A stretch of DNA of 64,000 nt from CAZPQK01 sp964588695 (GTDB taxonomy: Bacteria; Krumholzibacteriota; Krumholzibacteriia; WVZY01; JAKEHA01): NCBI GenBank assembly GCA_964588695.1, contig CAZPQK010000004.1, forward strand, positions 1-64,000. Direction: 5' to 3'. Within the stretch, counting starts at the first letter, position 1. The number at the start of each line of letters is the position of its first letter. This document shows positions 8,866 to 16,591 of this stretch, piece by piece. The translations under genes and the position numbers were made by a program. A model generated the notes under the pieces. That model made no database searches and had not been told where the DNA came from. It saw only the letters and a program-made list of their open reading frames with translations.

Positions 8866-9539
8866 TAGTTGTCCTCCCGCAACGCTGCCGGGTTAAACGA
8901 AGATGTTTCGTACCAACCACTGCGGTCTTTCGATTCGGTATCTCGCGAAAAGAACCGCGTAATGAGTTGGTTCACGTTCAGCACCTGTTCGCGCCAATTG
9001 GATTGACGCCGCACGTTATCGTCAACGACCCCGACGATTCGCTTGCGACCCGCGCTTTGCAGCGGATTAACTTGTACGGCAAAACGAATTCGGTAGTCGC
9101 GCCCGGATTGCAGGTTACCCAACGAAACGATTGGCAATCGATACATGCGGTTGACCAGACTCGTCATCGCGTCGAAAGATGCCAGCGCCAGCGTAGAATC
9201 ATTTAGCGTGACGCGGTACGCGTCGTCCCAAACGTTGTACTGCAGCTCGAACGTATGAACGCCGTTGTAAACTTGATTGCCTTCGTCTGCCACGGCGGCG
9301 TACAACAACTCAATCAGTACCGGAAGTCCACTTTGCACGGTGCCGACAATTTCTTCGGTAAAAATGCCCTCGCACTGTACGTCCGAAACCACCGCGTTCT
9401 GATGACGATAGATTTTAACGTTGCTCACTGACGGTTGAGCATAGGTGGTCGCGGTTAGCACACATAACGCGGCCAGCGCGACCGAACCCTGTCGAATCGC
9501 GCGCCATAATCCAAAGTCTGCCGCCCCCGGCCATCGCAT
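8865..9539 (-). CDS. Exported DUF4390-like protein
   Basis: This 224-residue protein has an N-terminal hydrophobic signal (about 15-36, SVALAALCVLTATTYA). After cleavage the mature domain starts PSVSNVKIYRHQNAVVSDVQ and contains SGLPVLIELLYAA and RFAVQVNPLQSAG, the pattern of DUF4390 proteins (about 190 residues, role unknown). In proteobacteria DUF4390 genes sit beside ntrY/ntrX homologues, and the same order here supports the call. The ATG at 9539 lies one base after the Omp85 stop (TAAAATG), so the gene is translationally coupled; an earlier in-frame Met inside Omp85 was rejected. A periplasmic partner of the kinase sensor domain or of the barrel is plausible but inferred. Confidence 0.65.
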   Translation of the reverse strand: MRWPGAADFGLWRAIRQGSVALAALCVLTATTYAQPSVSNVKIYRHQNAVVSDVQCEGIFTEEIVGTVQSGLPVLIELLYAAVADEGNQVYNGVHTFELQYNVWDDAYRVTLNDSTLALASFDAMTSLVNRMYRLPIVSLGNLQSGRDYRIRFAVQVNPLQSAGRKRIVGVVDDNVRRQSNWREQVLNVNQLITRFFSRDTESKDRSGWYETSSFNPAALREDN

Positions 9540-9540
9540 T

Positions 9541-11025
9541 TTAGAAGCTAAACCCCAGCGTTCCATGCGCCATGATGTTGTCGCCGGTGGGCGCGTCGTT
9601 CAGCGGAACCGCGAAGTGCATCCCCAAAGTTCCTAACCACGGCACCCGAACAGCGACGCCGTAGCCCAGGGCCGAGTAAATGTCTCGGCGCGTCGCTGGC
9701 TCGGAAGTTTCCAAATCGGATTTGTTGTCCAGGCCGCCTACGTCAAGAAACACACTGCCGGTTACACGTGGGCGCGCCTGATCGCGTCCTACCATGGGCC
9801 AGCGAATCTCATTGCTAACCACCCAATAAAATTCGGAGCCACTGGAAGGCGACAGGCTCCAGTCACGATAGCCACGAATCGTGTAACTGCCGCCGGTATA
9901 GAAACGGTCGTAGTATGGTGTGGTCGACGACGTGACGCCGCCGCCCGCTCGCGTGTGCCACACCCAATCGGCTACCACCGGTACCGCCATGCGCACATCG
10001 CCGGTAACTTTCGTGTATTCTTCATCGCCGCCAACGGCCAGTACGCTAAGTCGTCCGAACACGCCGCGCCGTGGGTAGTAGGGATCATCGCGACCGTCGT
10101 GAACAATTCGCAGGAATGCGCCGGACAGTTGCGCATCTCGTAGCGCGTCACCTAGCGCAAACGGAGCAACGTCGGTGGGATCTGTGTCGACAAACTCATC
10201 GTCGTCATCGTCGTAAATTTTAATGTCGCTTTCGGGGGAGATTTGCTCGGTGCGAATCCCAACTGACACAAGCGTGCGGTCGGCAAAGTAACGCTGCACG
10301 GACAGCTCACCGCCGCCGCGCGCGATGGGCGCCTGATATTCGGTCCAAACGTCTAAGGTATCCAGCACCGTCGTGCTGCCGTTATCCACTAAGCGCTCTT
10401 TGGGAGCCTCGGCAAAAAAGCGATGATCGTTGCCGTAAAAGTATGCCAAAGCGGTAAACCCGTATTCTCGCTCCGCGCCGAATCGTTTGTTCCATTCAGC
10501 GTCGACACCCCACAGCTGAAAACCCGCGCGCAACCCCATTCGGAATGTTGACTCCGAGCCCAACGGGTTGTTCCAACGGAGACCAGCGATCGTCAAAAAC
10601 CAACCGTGCTGATCGTGAAAGCCGTAACCGGTTTCGAAAACGAATCGTTGGCGTTCCCGAACCTGAATCGCCAGAATAACCAAACCGCGTTGCGAACCCG
10701 GGCGCGTAAAAAAGCGCACACTTTCGAATCGGTCGGAGTCGAGCAGACGCTGCCGGTCGAGTTGCAACGCGTCCGGCGTAATCGCATCGCCCGCGGCGAG
10801 TCGCATGTAACTAAAGATGGTTTGTTCACTCGTCCACTTGTTGCCAGTGACAACAACTGATTCCAAGCGCAACGTCCGATCGCTGGGCGAAGCCGTTGCC
10901 GTCGCCGGGCGAATGTCGCGAGATATGGGGCTGGAGGAAACGGCTCCCGCCGATGTTGCCAACACCAACAAGACCGCGCAGGTAACCATCCCCAACAGGG
11001 GGCTTATGCAATGATGTCTTTTCAC
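9541..11025 (-). CDS. Omp85/BamA-TamA superfamily outer-membrane protein with a single POTRA
   Basis: The 494-residue exported protein has a signal peptide (about 12-32, MVTCAVLLVLATSAGA), one POTRA-like domain (about 50-125: LRLESVVVTGNKWTSEQTIFSYM ... RFESVRFFT) and a 16-strand barrel with Omp85 hallmarks: GRDDPYYPRRGVFGRL before the last strands, GGSYTIRGYRD (the lid-loop R-G-Y/F motif) and the terminal GTLGFSF. A single POTRA distinguishes it from BamA, which has five. It could insert or translocate envelope proteins or lipids. The start is the GTG at 11025, which precedes the signal peptide; no clear Shine-Dalgarno is seen, and the ATG 12 codons later is an alternative. It is the first gene of the operon with DUF4390, ntrY and ntrX. 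Confidence 0.85.
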   Translation of the reverse strand: MKRHHCISPLLGMVTCAVLLVLATSAGAVSSSPISRDIRPATATASPSDRTLRLESVVVTGNKWTSEQTIFSYMRLAAGDAITPDALQLDRQRLLDSDRFESVRFFTRPGSQRGLVILAIQVRERQRFVFETGYGFHDQHGWFLTIAGLRWNNPLGSESTFRMGLRAGFQLWGVDAEWNKRFGAEREYGFTALAYFYGNDHRFFAEAPKERLVDNGSTTVLDTLDVWTEYQAPIARGGGELSVQRYFADRTLVSVGIRTEQISPESDIKIYDDDDDEFVDTDPTDVAPFALGDALRDAQLSGAFLRIVHDGRDDPYYPRRGVFGRLSVLAVGGDEEYTKVTGDVRMAVPVVADWVWHTRAGGGVTSSTTPYYDRFYTGGSYTIRGYRDWSLSPSSGSEFYWVVSNEIRWPMVGRDQARPRVTGSVFLDVGGLDNKSDLETSEPATRRDIYSALGYGVAVRVPWLGTLGMHFAVPLNDAPTGDNIMAHGTLGFSF

Positions 11026-11181
11026 GATACGGCTACGGCAAGTGTCATGCCACCGACCTGGATTGTCCAGCTTATATATCTGCCTGTTACACAACAACTT
11101 ACGCGGGTGGACGGCGGGACAAAGCGCGGGCTGTGTGAAAAAAATACACACCTGAGAGGGGTCGGCACAAAACTGTCCGCG

Positions 11182-11211
11182 TCGACAGACACCCACAAGT
11201 TGGGTTAGGAT
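11182..11211 (+). promoter_or_regulatory. Candidate promoter TCGACA-18-TAGGAT
   Basis: A -35-like TCGACA (11182-11187) and a -10-like TAGGAT (11206-11211) lie 42 bp upstream of the ATG of the small OMP gene. The match is moderate. Confidence 0.35.
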
Positions 11212-11252
11212 GCCGGCGTCGCCCCGCTGATCGACCGACCTGGAGGATTGAA

Positions 11253-11819
11253 ATGAAGAAGATTTTGATGGTGGCGGCGATCGCGGCCGTAGCCGCGTCC
11301 ACCCTGTTTACCAACAACGCGTCCGCGCAGGGCGTCGGCATTGGTCCCCACGTTGGATATTTCAAAGCGCAGGATGCTGACCAAGGCGAGTGGTTGGTAG
11401 GCGGAACGGTGCGGCTCTCACTAAACCCGTTCCTGGCCGCGGAAGCCGGAGTTTCGTTTCGCCGCGAAGAGTACAACAACGGCGACTTCAAAGTTGAAAG
11501 TTGGCCGATACAAGTCAGCGCGTTGGTGTTTCCGATTCCTACGCTTTACGCGCTCGCTGGTGCGGGTTGGTATCCAACCACTTTTGATTTTGCCGCCGCC
11601 TATCTCGCGGCCAACTCGCTCGACATCGGCGAACAAAGCGACACGCAGTTCGGCTGGCACATCGGTGCCGGAGCGCAGTTCCCGTTCATGCCGCTGATTT
11701 CGCTAACCGGGGACATCCGTTGGACATTCCTCGAATACGAAATCAGCGACGTTCCCGGACTCAATGCTGCCGACGCAAACTTTTACTCAATTCAGCTCGG
11801 CGTCTTGATCGGGTTGTGA
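11253..11819 (+). CDS. Small outer-membrane beta-barrel protein
   Basis: This 188-residue exported protein has signal peptide MKKILMVAAIAAVAASTLFTNNASA (cleavage about 25), then amphipathic strands (VGIGPHVGYFKA, WLVGGTVRLSLNPFLAAEAGVSF, LYALAGAGWYPTTFDF) typical of 8-stranded OMP_b-brl barrels. A TGGAGGA Shine-Dalgarno precedes the ATG by about 6 bases. The final 33 bp overlap the end of the convergent lipoprotein gene. The ligand is unknown. The protein resembles in layout the other small OMPs in this window but is not an obvious duplicate of them. Confidence 0.8.
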   Translation: MKKILMVAAIAAVAASTLFTNNASAQGVGIGPHVGYFKAQDADQGEWLVGGTVRLSLNPFLAAEAGVSFRREEYNNGDFKVESWPIQVSALVFPIPTLYALAGAGWYPTTFDFAAAYLAANSLDIGEQSDTQFGWHIGAGAQFPFMPLISLTGDIRWTFLEYEISDVPGLNAADANFYSIQLGVLIGL

Positions 11820-12986
11820 TCGTCGGTCGCGCTTGTGTAGCGTGCTCTTGATCCAATTGCTGCGATCACCGTGCAACATGCCAGTAAGCGGTTCGGTGTT
11901 GGTGACCGCCGGAACCACGCCGCCATCCTGAATCAACAATGTGATTTCGTTGGCGGAAGTCGTGCTTCCCGATCCCGACGCCGGCGTTCCGTCGTGCGAG
12001 CTGAACTGGAAGCCATCGTAAATCTCGATTTCGAATTCATAGAATCCTGGTTCCAGTGTCGCGGTAATCGTTCCGGGACATGGATCGGTGAAATCGGGGT
12101 CGCGATAACAGCCGTACGTCTCGTCCAAGTGGATTTCTGCGTACTCCGCTGCGACTCCGATGAAGAGTGTCACCGTCTTGGGCTCGCCCCAGATAGCAAA
12201 CTCGACGCCAAGCTCTCCGGCCGCGTAGCAATCTGCGGAATAGTGTTCGTTGTCGCCGGTGGCAGGATTGGTCAGCGACAACGACGCTGACAAGTTGCAG
12301 TTAAACGTAATCGCTTCGAAGCCACCCGTCACCGAACCATTCGCTGTGATTATGTAGGTAAGGTCCGCCGACCCGGTGACGCTCATTCCCGCGCCGGTCG
12401 CGCTCTCCGACACCGAATGGATAAACGTGGTGTCGTGGAACGTGTCTGTGCTTTCGTAGTCCAGCTCTATCCATTCAAATTCATCGATAAAGTGAGTTGT
12501 CGGGTTCACGCCCACCCGATACTGAAACCCAATTCCAGTCTCGGCGAACGCATACTGCTCGTACAACTGCACCTTGTTGGGGCGCCGCGCGACTACGGTT
12601 TCCTCTACCCGCTCACCGGTAGGGTAGTCGGCACGAACCTCCACCGAAGTTTCGTTCTCGTCGTCTTCGTCCATCGTTATGTTGGTTTGAAACCGCCCGT
12701 CGGTATCGGTATAGCCGTCTTCTTCGTCGGCCTCACCATCGTCAACATCCAGGTCGATATCGACGCTGTCGACATAGGTGACCTTCCCGTTCTGGCGCCA
12801 GGCCGCGCGCACTTCGAATGCCTCGGAAACGAAAGGCTCAATAATGTTGGTGAATGTGATTTCCAGGAACGGCCCATCGGGCAGCGTGCCGGTACCACTG
12901 TTGTTTCCGCTCGGCGCAGTCGTGCTCTTGCACGACATCAGCGGCAGCGTCGCAAAGATAATTAGTGTAAGAATAGTGAGTTTCAT
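11787..12986 (-). CDS. Putative lipoprotein with Ig-like beta domains
   Basis: This 399-residue protein has a lipobox at the N-terminus (ATLPLMSC, Cys19) followed by a Ser/Thr/Gly-rich linker, so it should be lipid-anchored in the envelope. The mature part is acidic and beta-rich: first an Ig-like/carboxypeptidase-regulatory-like region (about 45-120, with DDGEADEEDGYTDTDGRF, a Ca-binding-like Asp-rich turn), then a domain of about 150 residues with Cys pairs (FNCNLS, SADCYAAGE, GCYRDPDFTDPCPGT). No catalytic motif is seen and no family is recognised. The C-terminal 11 residues are basic and come from the stretch overlapping the convergent OMP gene. It lies downstream of the large beta-helix gene but is separated from it by a terminator. 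Confidence 0.7.
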   Translation of the reverse strand: MKLTILTLIIFATLPLMSCKSTTAPSGNNSGTGTLPDGPFLEITFTNIIEPFVSEAFEVRAAWRQNGKVTYVDSVDIDLDVDDGEADEEDGYTDTDGRFQTNITMDEDDENETSVEVRADYPTGERVEETVVARRPNKVQLYEQYAFAETGIGFQYRVGVNPTTHFIDEFEWIELDYESTDTFHDTTFIHSVSESATGAGMSVTGSADLTYIITANGSVTGGFEAITFNCNLSASLSLTNPATGDNEHYSADCYAAGELGVEFAIWGEPKTVTLFIGVAAEYAEIHLDETYGCYRDPDFTDPCPGTITATLEPGFYEFEIEIYDGFQFSSHDGTPASGSGSTTSANEITLLIQDGGVVPAVTNTEPLTGMLHGDRSNWIKSTLHKRDRRSQPDQDAELN

Positions 12987-13036
12987 AGCAACACCTTGGT
13001 CTAACGTTTAATCCTTCGGCCTCACCATCAGACGCG

Positions 13037-13080
13037 ACAAAAGGCTCCGTCGACCGACAAGTCCACGGAGCCTTTTTTAG
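13037..13080 (-). terminator. Hairpin terminator after the beta-helix gene
   Basis: The arms AAAAGGCTCCGT (13039-13050) and ACGGAGCCTTTT (13065-13076) pair perfectly around a 14-nt loop. The minus strand has a T-run after the stem; the plus strand also ends in TTTTTT. Confidence 0.75.
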
Positions 13081-13106
13081 TAGTACGACGGCCGGCTGCG
13101 CCTGGG

Positions 13107-16100
13107 TTACTTCAACAGCACCAGCTTGCGCGTCAACACTTGCTGCCCGGCGACCAGCTGATAGAAGTACACCCCCGACGCCACTTGCCGCCCGCGGTTG
13201 TCGCGGCCATGCCAGGTAACACGGTGAGAACCCTTGGTAACGGCTTCATCAACCAGGGTACGCACGAGCTCGCCAGCCACATTGAACACCCGAAGCGTGA
13301 CCGGGCCACTTGTGGGTACCCGATAGGCAATCGACGTTGTAGGGTTGAACGGATTGGGAACGTTTTGCTCCAATGCGACCGTCGCCGTCGAAGTCGGCGT
13401 TCCCACCGCAGCAAACGGTTCGGCAATCGCGAACGGTGATAGTGTTGCGACGCGCCCATAAACTGTGTCGTTAATCTCGTCTACTGCTACCGTTACGTCC
13501 TGCCAGGCGCTACCGTCGTGGTGATAGATTCTGACCTCAGACTCCGGCATTCGCAAAGCGTTGGGGTCGTAAGGTAAACAAACTGTAACTGAATCGGTGA
13601 ATACTGCCGAAGTAGAAACGTCACAATAATTGCCGAGCACGACGAAACCCAACGGGAATCCTCCCGGCGCCGTATCGCCACATTCGAGCGTTGTGAATCC
13701 CTCACTCGTAACATTGTCGAACGACACCTGCGCGGTGCCAGATCCCGATACGTCTTGCAGATCAACCCCGACATTGCTCCCGGCAACCGTGTTGGCATAG
13801 TCCACGCAATCAGAGAAGCGCGCGACTCCCTCAAAGAGGATGCCGTCTTCCATTGACACCAGCGCCGAAAGTTTTGGAGCCCCGACGTAGTTGCCGGGGT
13901 CAATCCCCAGAACATGGGTCAGCTCTCCTGAACCATCCAGGGTAAGCGGCGTCGCGTATAGAAAGTGCTGCCCGTGGCCGAAGCCAGCAACATCGCCACA
14001 ACTGGTGCTCGCGTACAGCGACACCCAAACGTCACCGTTAGCTGGCCCCCCGGTTATGTCAAGCGTCACCGTGGGTGATGAACCGTTAACGACATTGCTC
14101 AAGACTGGCTGCGGCAACGCATTGTTGTTGCGCACGTCTTGCCCAGCGTTATCCCAAGTCTCGTTTGCCAGAAAACGAATACTCCGCCCAGCTCGGTAAA
14201 CGCCGTCGAGCAGAATACCACCGTCGGTGGACGTACCGTTCATGCTTACGCGATTGCCGAAACTGCTGGCAAACACCAACCCGAAGGGCGTCATGGTGGA
14301 ATCGTCCTCGTCCACAGCCCCGAGATTGAGCGCATCGGTTGTACTGTTGACGGTAATCCACATCCCTCGCGTCGGACTCCCCAACGTGTTCTGGCCGGTC
14401 ACGTCGAGTCCAACACTGTTATTCAAAATCGTCGTGTTCAATCCAGTACGAACGTTTATACCGATTCCGCTTTCGGACGTAATGAAGTTTCCGGTCACCG
14501 GATCTGCGCCGCCAATATCGACGCCGTCGGTAAAAAACGACACTACGCCAGAGCCGGAACCAACTACTTCGGCCAAACCGGTCGGATCTGTTCCAATCAA
14601 GTTGCCGTAAACGGTGTTATCGAACCCTGCGGACTGGAAGCGAACGCCGCCGGTAGGATTAGCGGCGATTACATTGCGACATTCAAGTGCCGGTCCACCA
14701 ACCGCGACGGCATTGGCACCAAAGGTAACGTGCACTCCGTACGCTCCGTTGCCGGCCGGGGTTCCGTCAGGTGCCAAACCGAGGAAGCATCCTTCGATAC
14801 TCGTGCTATCAACGCCGACAACCTCGATGCCATCGTTGTCCCAGTTGGTAATCGACAGACCGCGAATAGCACAGTTGTTGTCGAAAATACGCAAGCCATC
14901 TTCATTGGAAACGTGCGGGGGCGGCGTAGAAGCATTGGAACCGTCCAACTGAATCGTGATGACAGCGTTGGTGCCTTCGTTCTGTCCGTTCGTATTAGGA
15001 CTAGAACCAGGCTGCGAGTAGCCGTCGATCACCACCGATTGAGTGATGCTCGGGAGCAAACTGTCGGGCGCAATGACGTGCGGACCTGTCCCGGGAATAT
15101 TAAAGGTAATCGTGCTCGGCCCGAACATCCCATTCGCCTGCTCGATGCAATCGCGCAACGAACCAAAGCCGCTGTCGAGCGTACTGGTAACGACGAGCGT
15201 GTTCGTCGTGAGCACCGACAACCGAACGTTGTCAATCAGCGGTCCAACCGCGTGACACGCACCGGAACCAAGGACTCCACAGTAAGCGTAGCAAAGATCC
15301 ATGCACGTTAAGGTGACCCGAACTTCGGTCGCGCCCGCTGGTATCGGCGACTGACTGACCGCTCGTCCCCACATGTCTCCCTCGCTGTACCATAGCGCGG
15401 ACACGAAAGATTCCTGCCAGCATCCGGCAATCAGGAACTCCGCGCGCGGCGCAACGGCGACCACGTTGTCGAGTGGCGCGTCAAAAATATCGAATGAAAT
15501 TTCGACATGGGGATTGGGCGACGATGTCGCGGGGAGAGTTACCGCTGGAGATTGTATGGTGTTTTCGAACACTTCCGGGTAGTCCGCACCGGGCGGACCA
15601 AACGGTGTGACCGGAAACCCGGCGGTTACCGGGTTGCATGCAGCGGTCTGCGTGTCGGGCGAACCATTATGAAACACCCACAGGCTACTCGCGTTGGGCG
15701 CGGGCGAGTCTTGAGGAACAGCCGAGCCGCTGTATAACTCGGCAAAGTTTCCCATTCCAGCTTCGTTGTAAGCGTGCCATTGGTCGTCGTCGGTCTGCGT
15801 GACACCAACGGCTTCACCTTCGAAGTCTTCAAAGTAAACCACGCCGCTCGCATCAGAAACGGTTAGGTTATCCACAATGACCGCGCCGAAGCTGTCGTCG
15901 AACCCATCTTCGTCGGAGAACGAACCATCACTGCGAAATCGCAGCCGAACGTAAACCGTGTCGGCGGAGAACGGAAACGTAAGTGTACCGGAACCGGTGC
16001 CAACGTAGCTTCCCACTTCGACAAAGTCGGGCGTACCGATGTCGACGGAAAACTCGTCGTTGATCAAGTCCCAACTGGCGGACATCTCGATCGTTCCGCC

Positions 16101-16520
16101 CCCCGGAACGACGAACATTTCAGAGGTAAAAGTTTGCAACCACCCGTTACCGTAGCCGTCGCTGTCGTAGTGACACTCGTCGGCCTGACGCACGCCACAC
16201 CATAGCGATTTTGTGCCACCGATTGGACCGAATGCGCCCACCGGCAACCCGGCAAAGTCGTCGACGTGCCAGCGGGGCGGTTCGGCGAGGCGATCGAACG
16301 ACGTCCATCCCTGTTTGTCGGGCGAACCTCCCGCGCCTTCAAAGTCCCACAGCTCAGTATAAATTACGGTGCCCTCGGCACTGCGATTGGGCGCAGCTTC
16401 GCCAGCGTTCTTGATGACGGGTTGCGGCGCAGCCGGATGCCGATCGGGTTGTGCAGTTAGGGCGCTGGCGGTAGCCGCCAGCACAGCGAAGGCGAGTAGT
16501 AATGAAAGCTGTCGATGCAT
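13107..16520 (-). CDS. Large secreted beta-helix protein with T9SS/FlgD-like C-terminal domain
   Basis: This 1137-residue exported protein has signal peptide MHRQLSLLLAFAVLAATASALTA and a strong GGAGGA Shine-Dalgarno 4 bases before the ATG. Two lectin/MAM-like jelly-roll domains follow (about 45-225 beginning TELWDFEGAGG, and about 228-440 beginning YFEDFEGE). Next is a right-handed parallel beta-helix (about 445-770) that opens with the CSLREA-like signature STLDSGFGSLRDCIEQANG. The C-terminus carries the sorting domain (NVPNPFNPTTSIAYRV, RQVASGVYFYQL, final RKLVLLK). Such proteins in FCB bacteria are surface-attached or released adhesins or polysaccharide-binding factors. No catalytic residues of a lyase were recognised. 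Many Cys are present for an extracellular protein, so disulfides are likely. Confidence 0.85.
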   Translation of the reverse strand: MHRQLSLLLAFAVLAATASALTAQPDRHPAAPQPVIKNAGEAAPNRSAEGTVIYTELWDFEGAGGSPDKQGWTSFDRLAEPPRWHVDDFAGLPVGAFGPIGGTKSLWCGVRQADECHYDSDGYGNGWLQTFTSEMFVVPGGGTIEMSASWDLINDEFSVDIGTPDFVEVGSYVGTGSGTLTFPFSADTVYVRLRFRSDGSFSDEDGFDDSFGAVIVDNLTVSDASGVVYFEDFEGEAVGVTQTDDDQWHAYNEAGMGNFAELYSGSAVPQDSPAPNASSLWVFHNGSPDTQTAACNPVTAGFPVTPFGPPGADYPEVFENTIQSPAVTLPATSSPNPHVEISFDIFDAPLDNVVAVAPRAEFLIAGCWQESFVSALWYSEGDMWGRAVSQSPIPAGATEVRVTLTCMDLCYAYCGVLGSGACHAVGPLIDNVRLSVLTTNTLVVTSTLDSGFGSLRDCIEQANGMFGPSTITFNIPGTGPHVIAPDSLLPSITQSVVIDGYSQPGSSPNTNGQNEGTNAVITIQLDGSNASTPPPHVSNEDGLRIFDNNCAIRGLSITNWDNDGIEVVGVDSTSIEGCFLGLAPDGTPAGNGAYGVHVTFGANAVAVGGPALECRNVIAANPTGGVRFQSAGFDNTVYGNLIGTDPTGLAEVVGSGSGVVSFFTDGVDIGGADPVTGNFITSESGIGINVRTGLNTTILNNSVGLDVTGQNTLGSPTRGMWITVNSTTDALNLGAVDEDDSTMTPFGLVFASSFGNRVSMNGTSTDGGILLDGVYRAGRSIRFLANETWDNAGQDVRNNNALPQPVLSNVVNGSSPTVTLDITGGPANGDVWVSLYASTSCGDVAGFGHGQHFLYATPLTLDGSGELTHVLGIDPGNYVGAPKLSALVSMEDGILFEGVARFSDCVDYANTVAGSNVGVDLQDVSGSGTAQVSFDNVTSEGFTTLECGDTAPGGFPLGFVVLGNYCDVSTSAVFTDSVTVCLPYDPNALRMPESEVRIYHHDGSAWQDVTVAVDEINDTVYGRVATLSPFAIAEPFAAVGTPTSTATVALEQNVPNPFNPTTSIAYRVPTSGPVTLRVFNVAGELVRTLVDEAVTKGSHRVTWHGRDNRGRQVASGVYFYQLVAGQQVLTRKLVLLK

Positions 16521-16591
16521 TCTTCCTCCAATAGTCTGGGCCTCGGAGAGAAACGCGACAAAGCTGCTGAAATACCGACACAGAACGTGCG

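Noticed and set aside
14139..15311. 390-codon open frame on the plus strand inside the beta-helix gene
   Set aside because: Antisense to a gene with signal peptide, beta-helix and sorting domain; no start signal and no recognisable protein.
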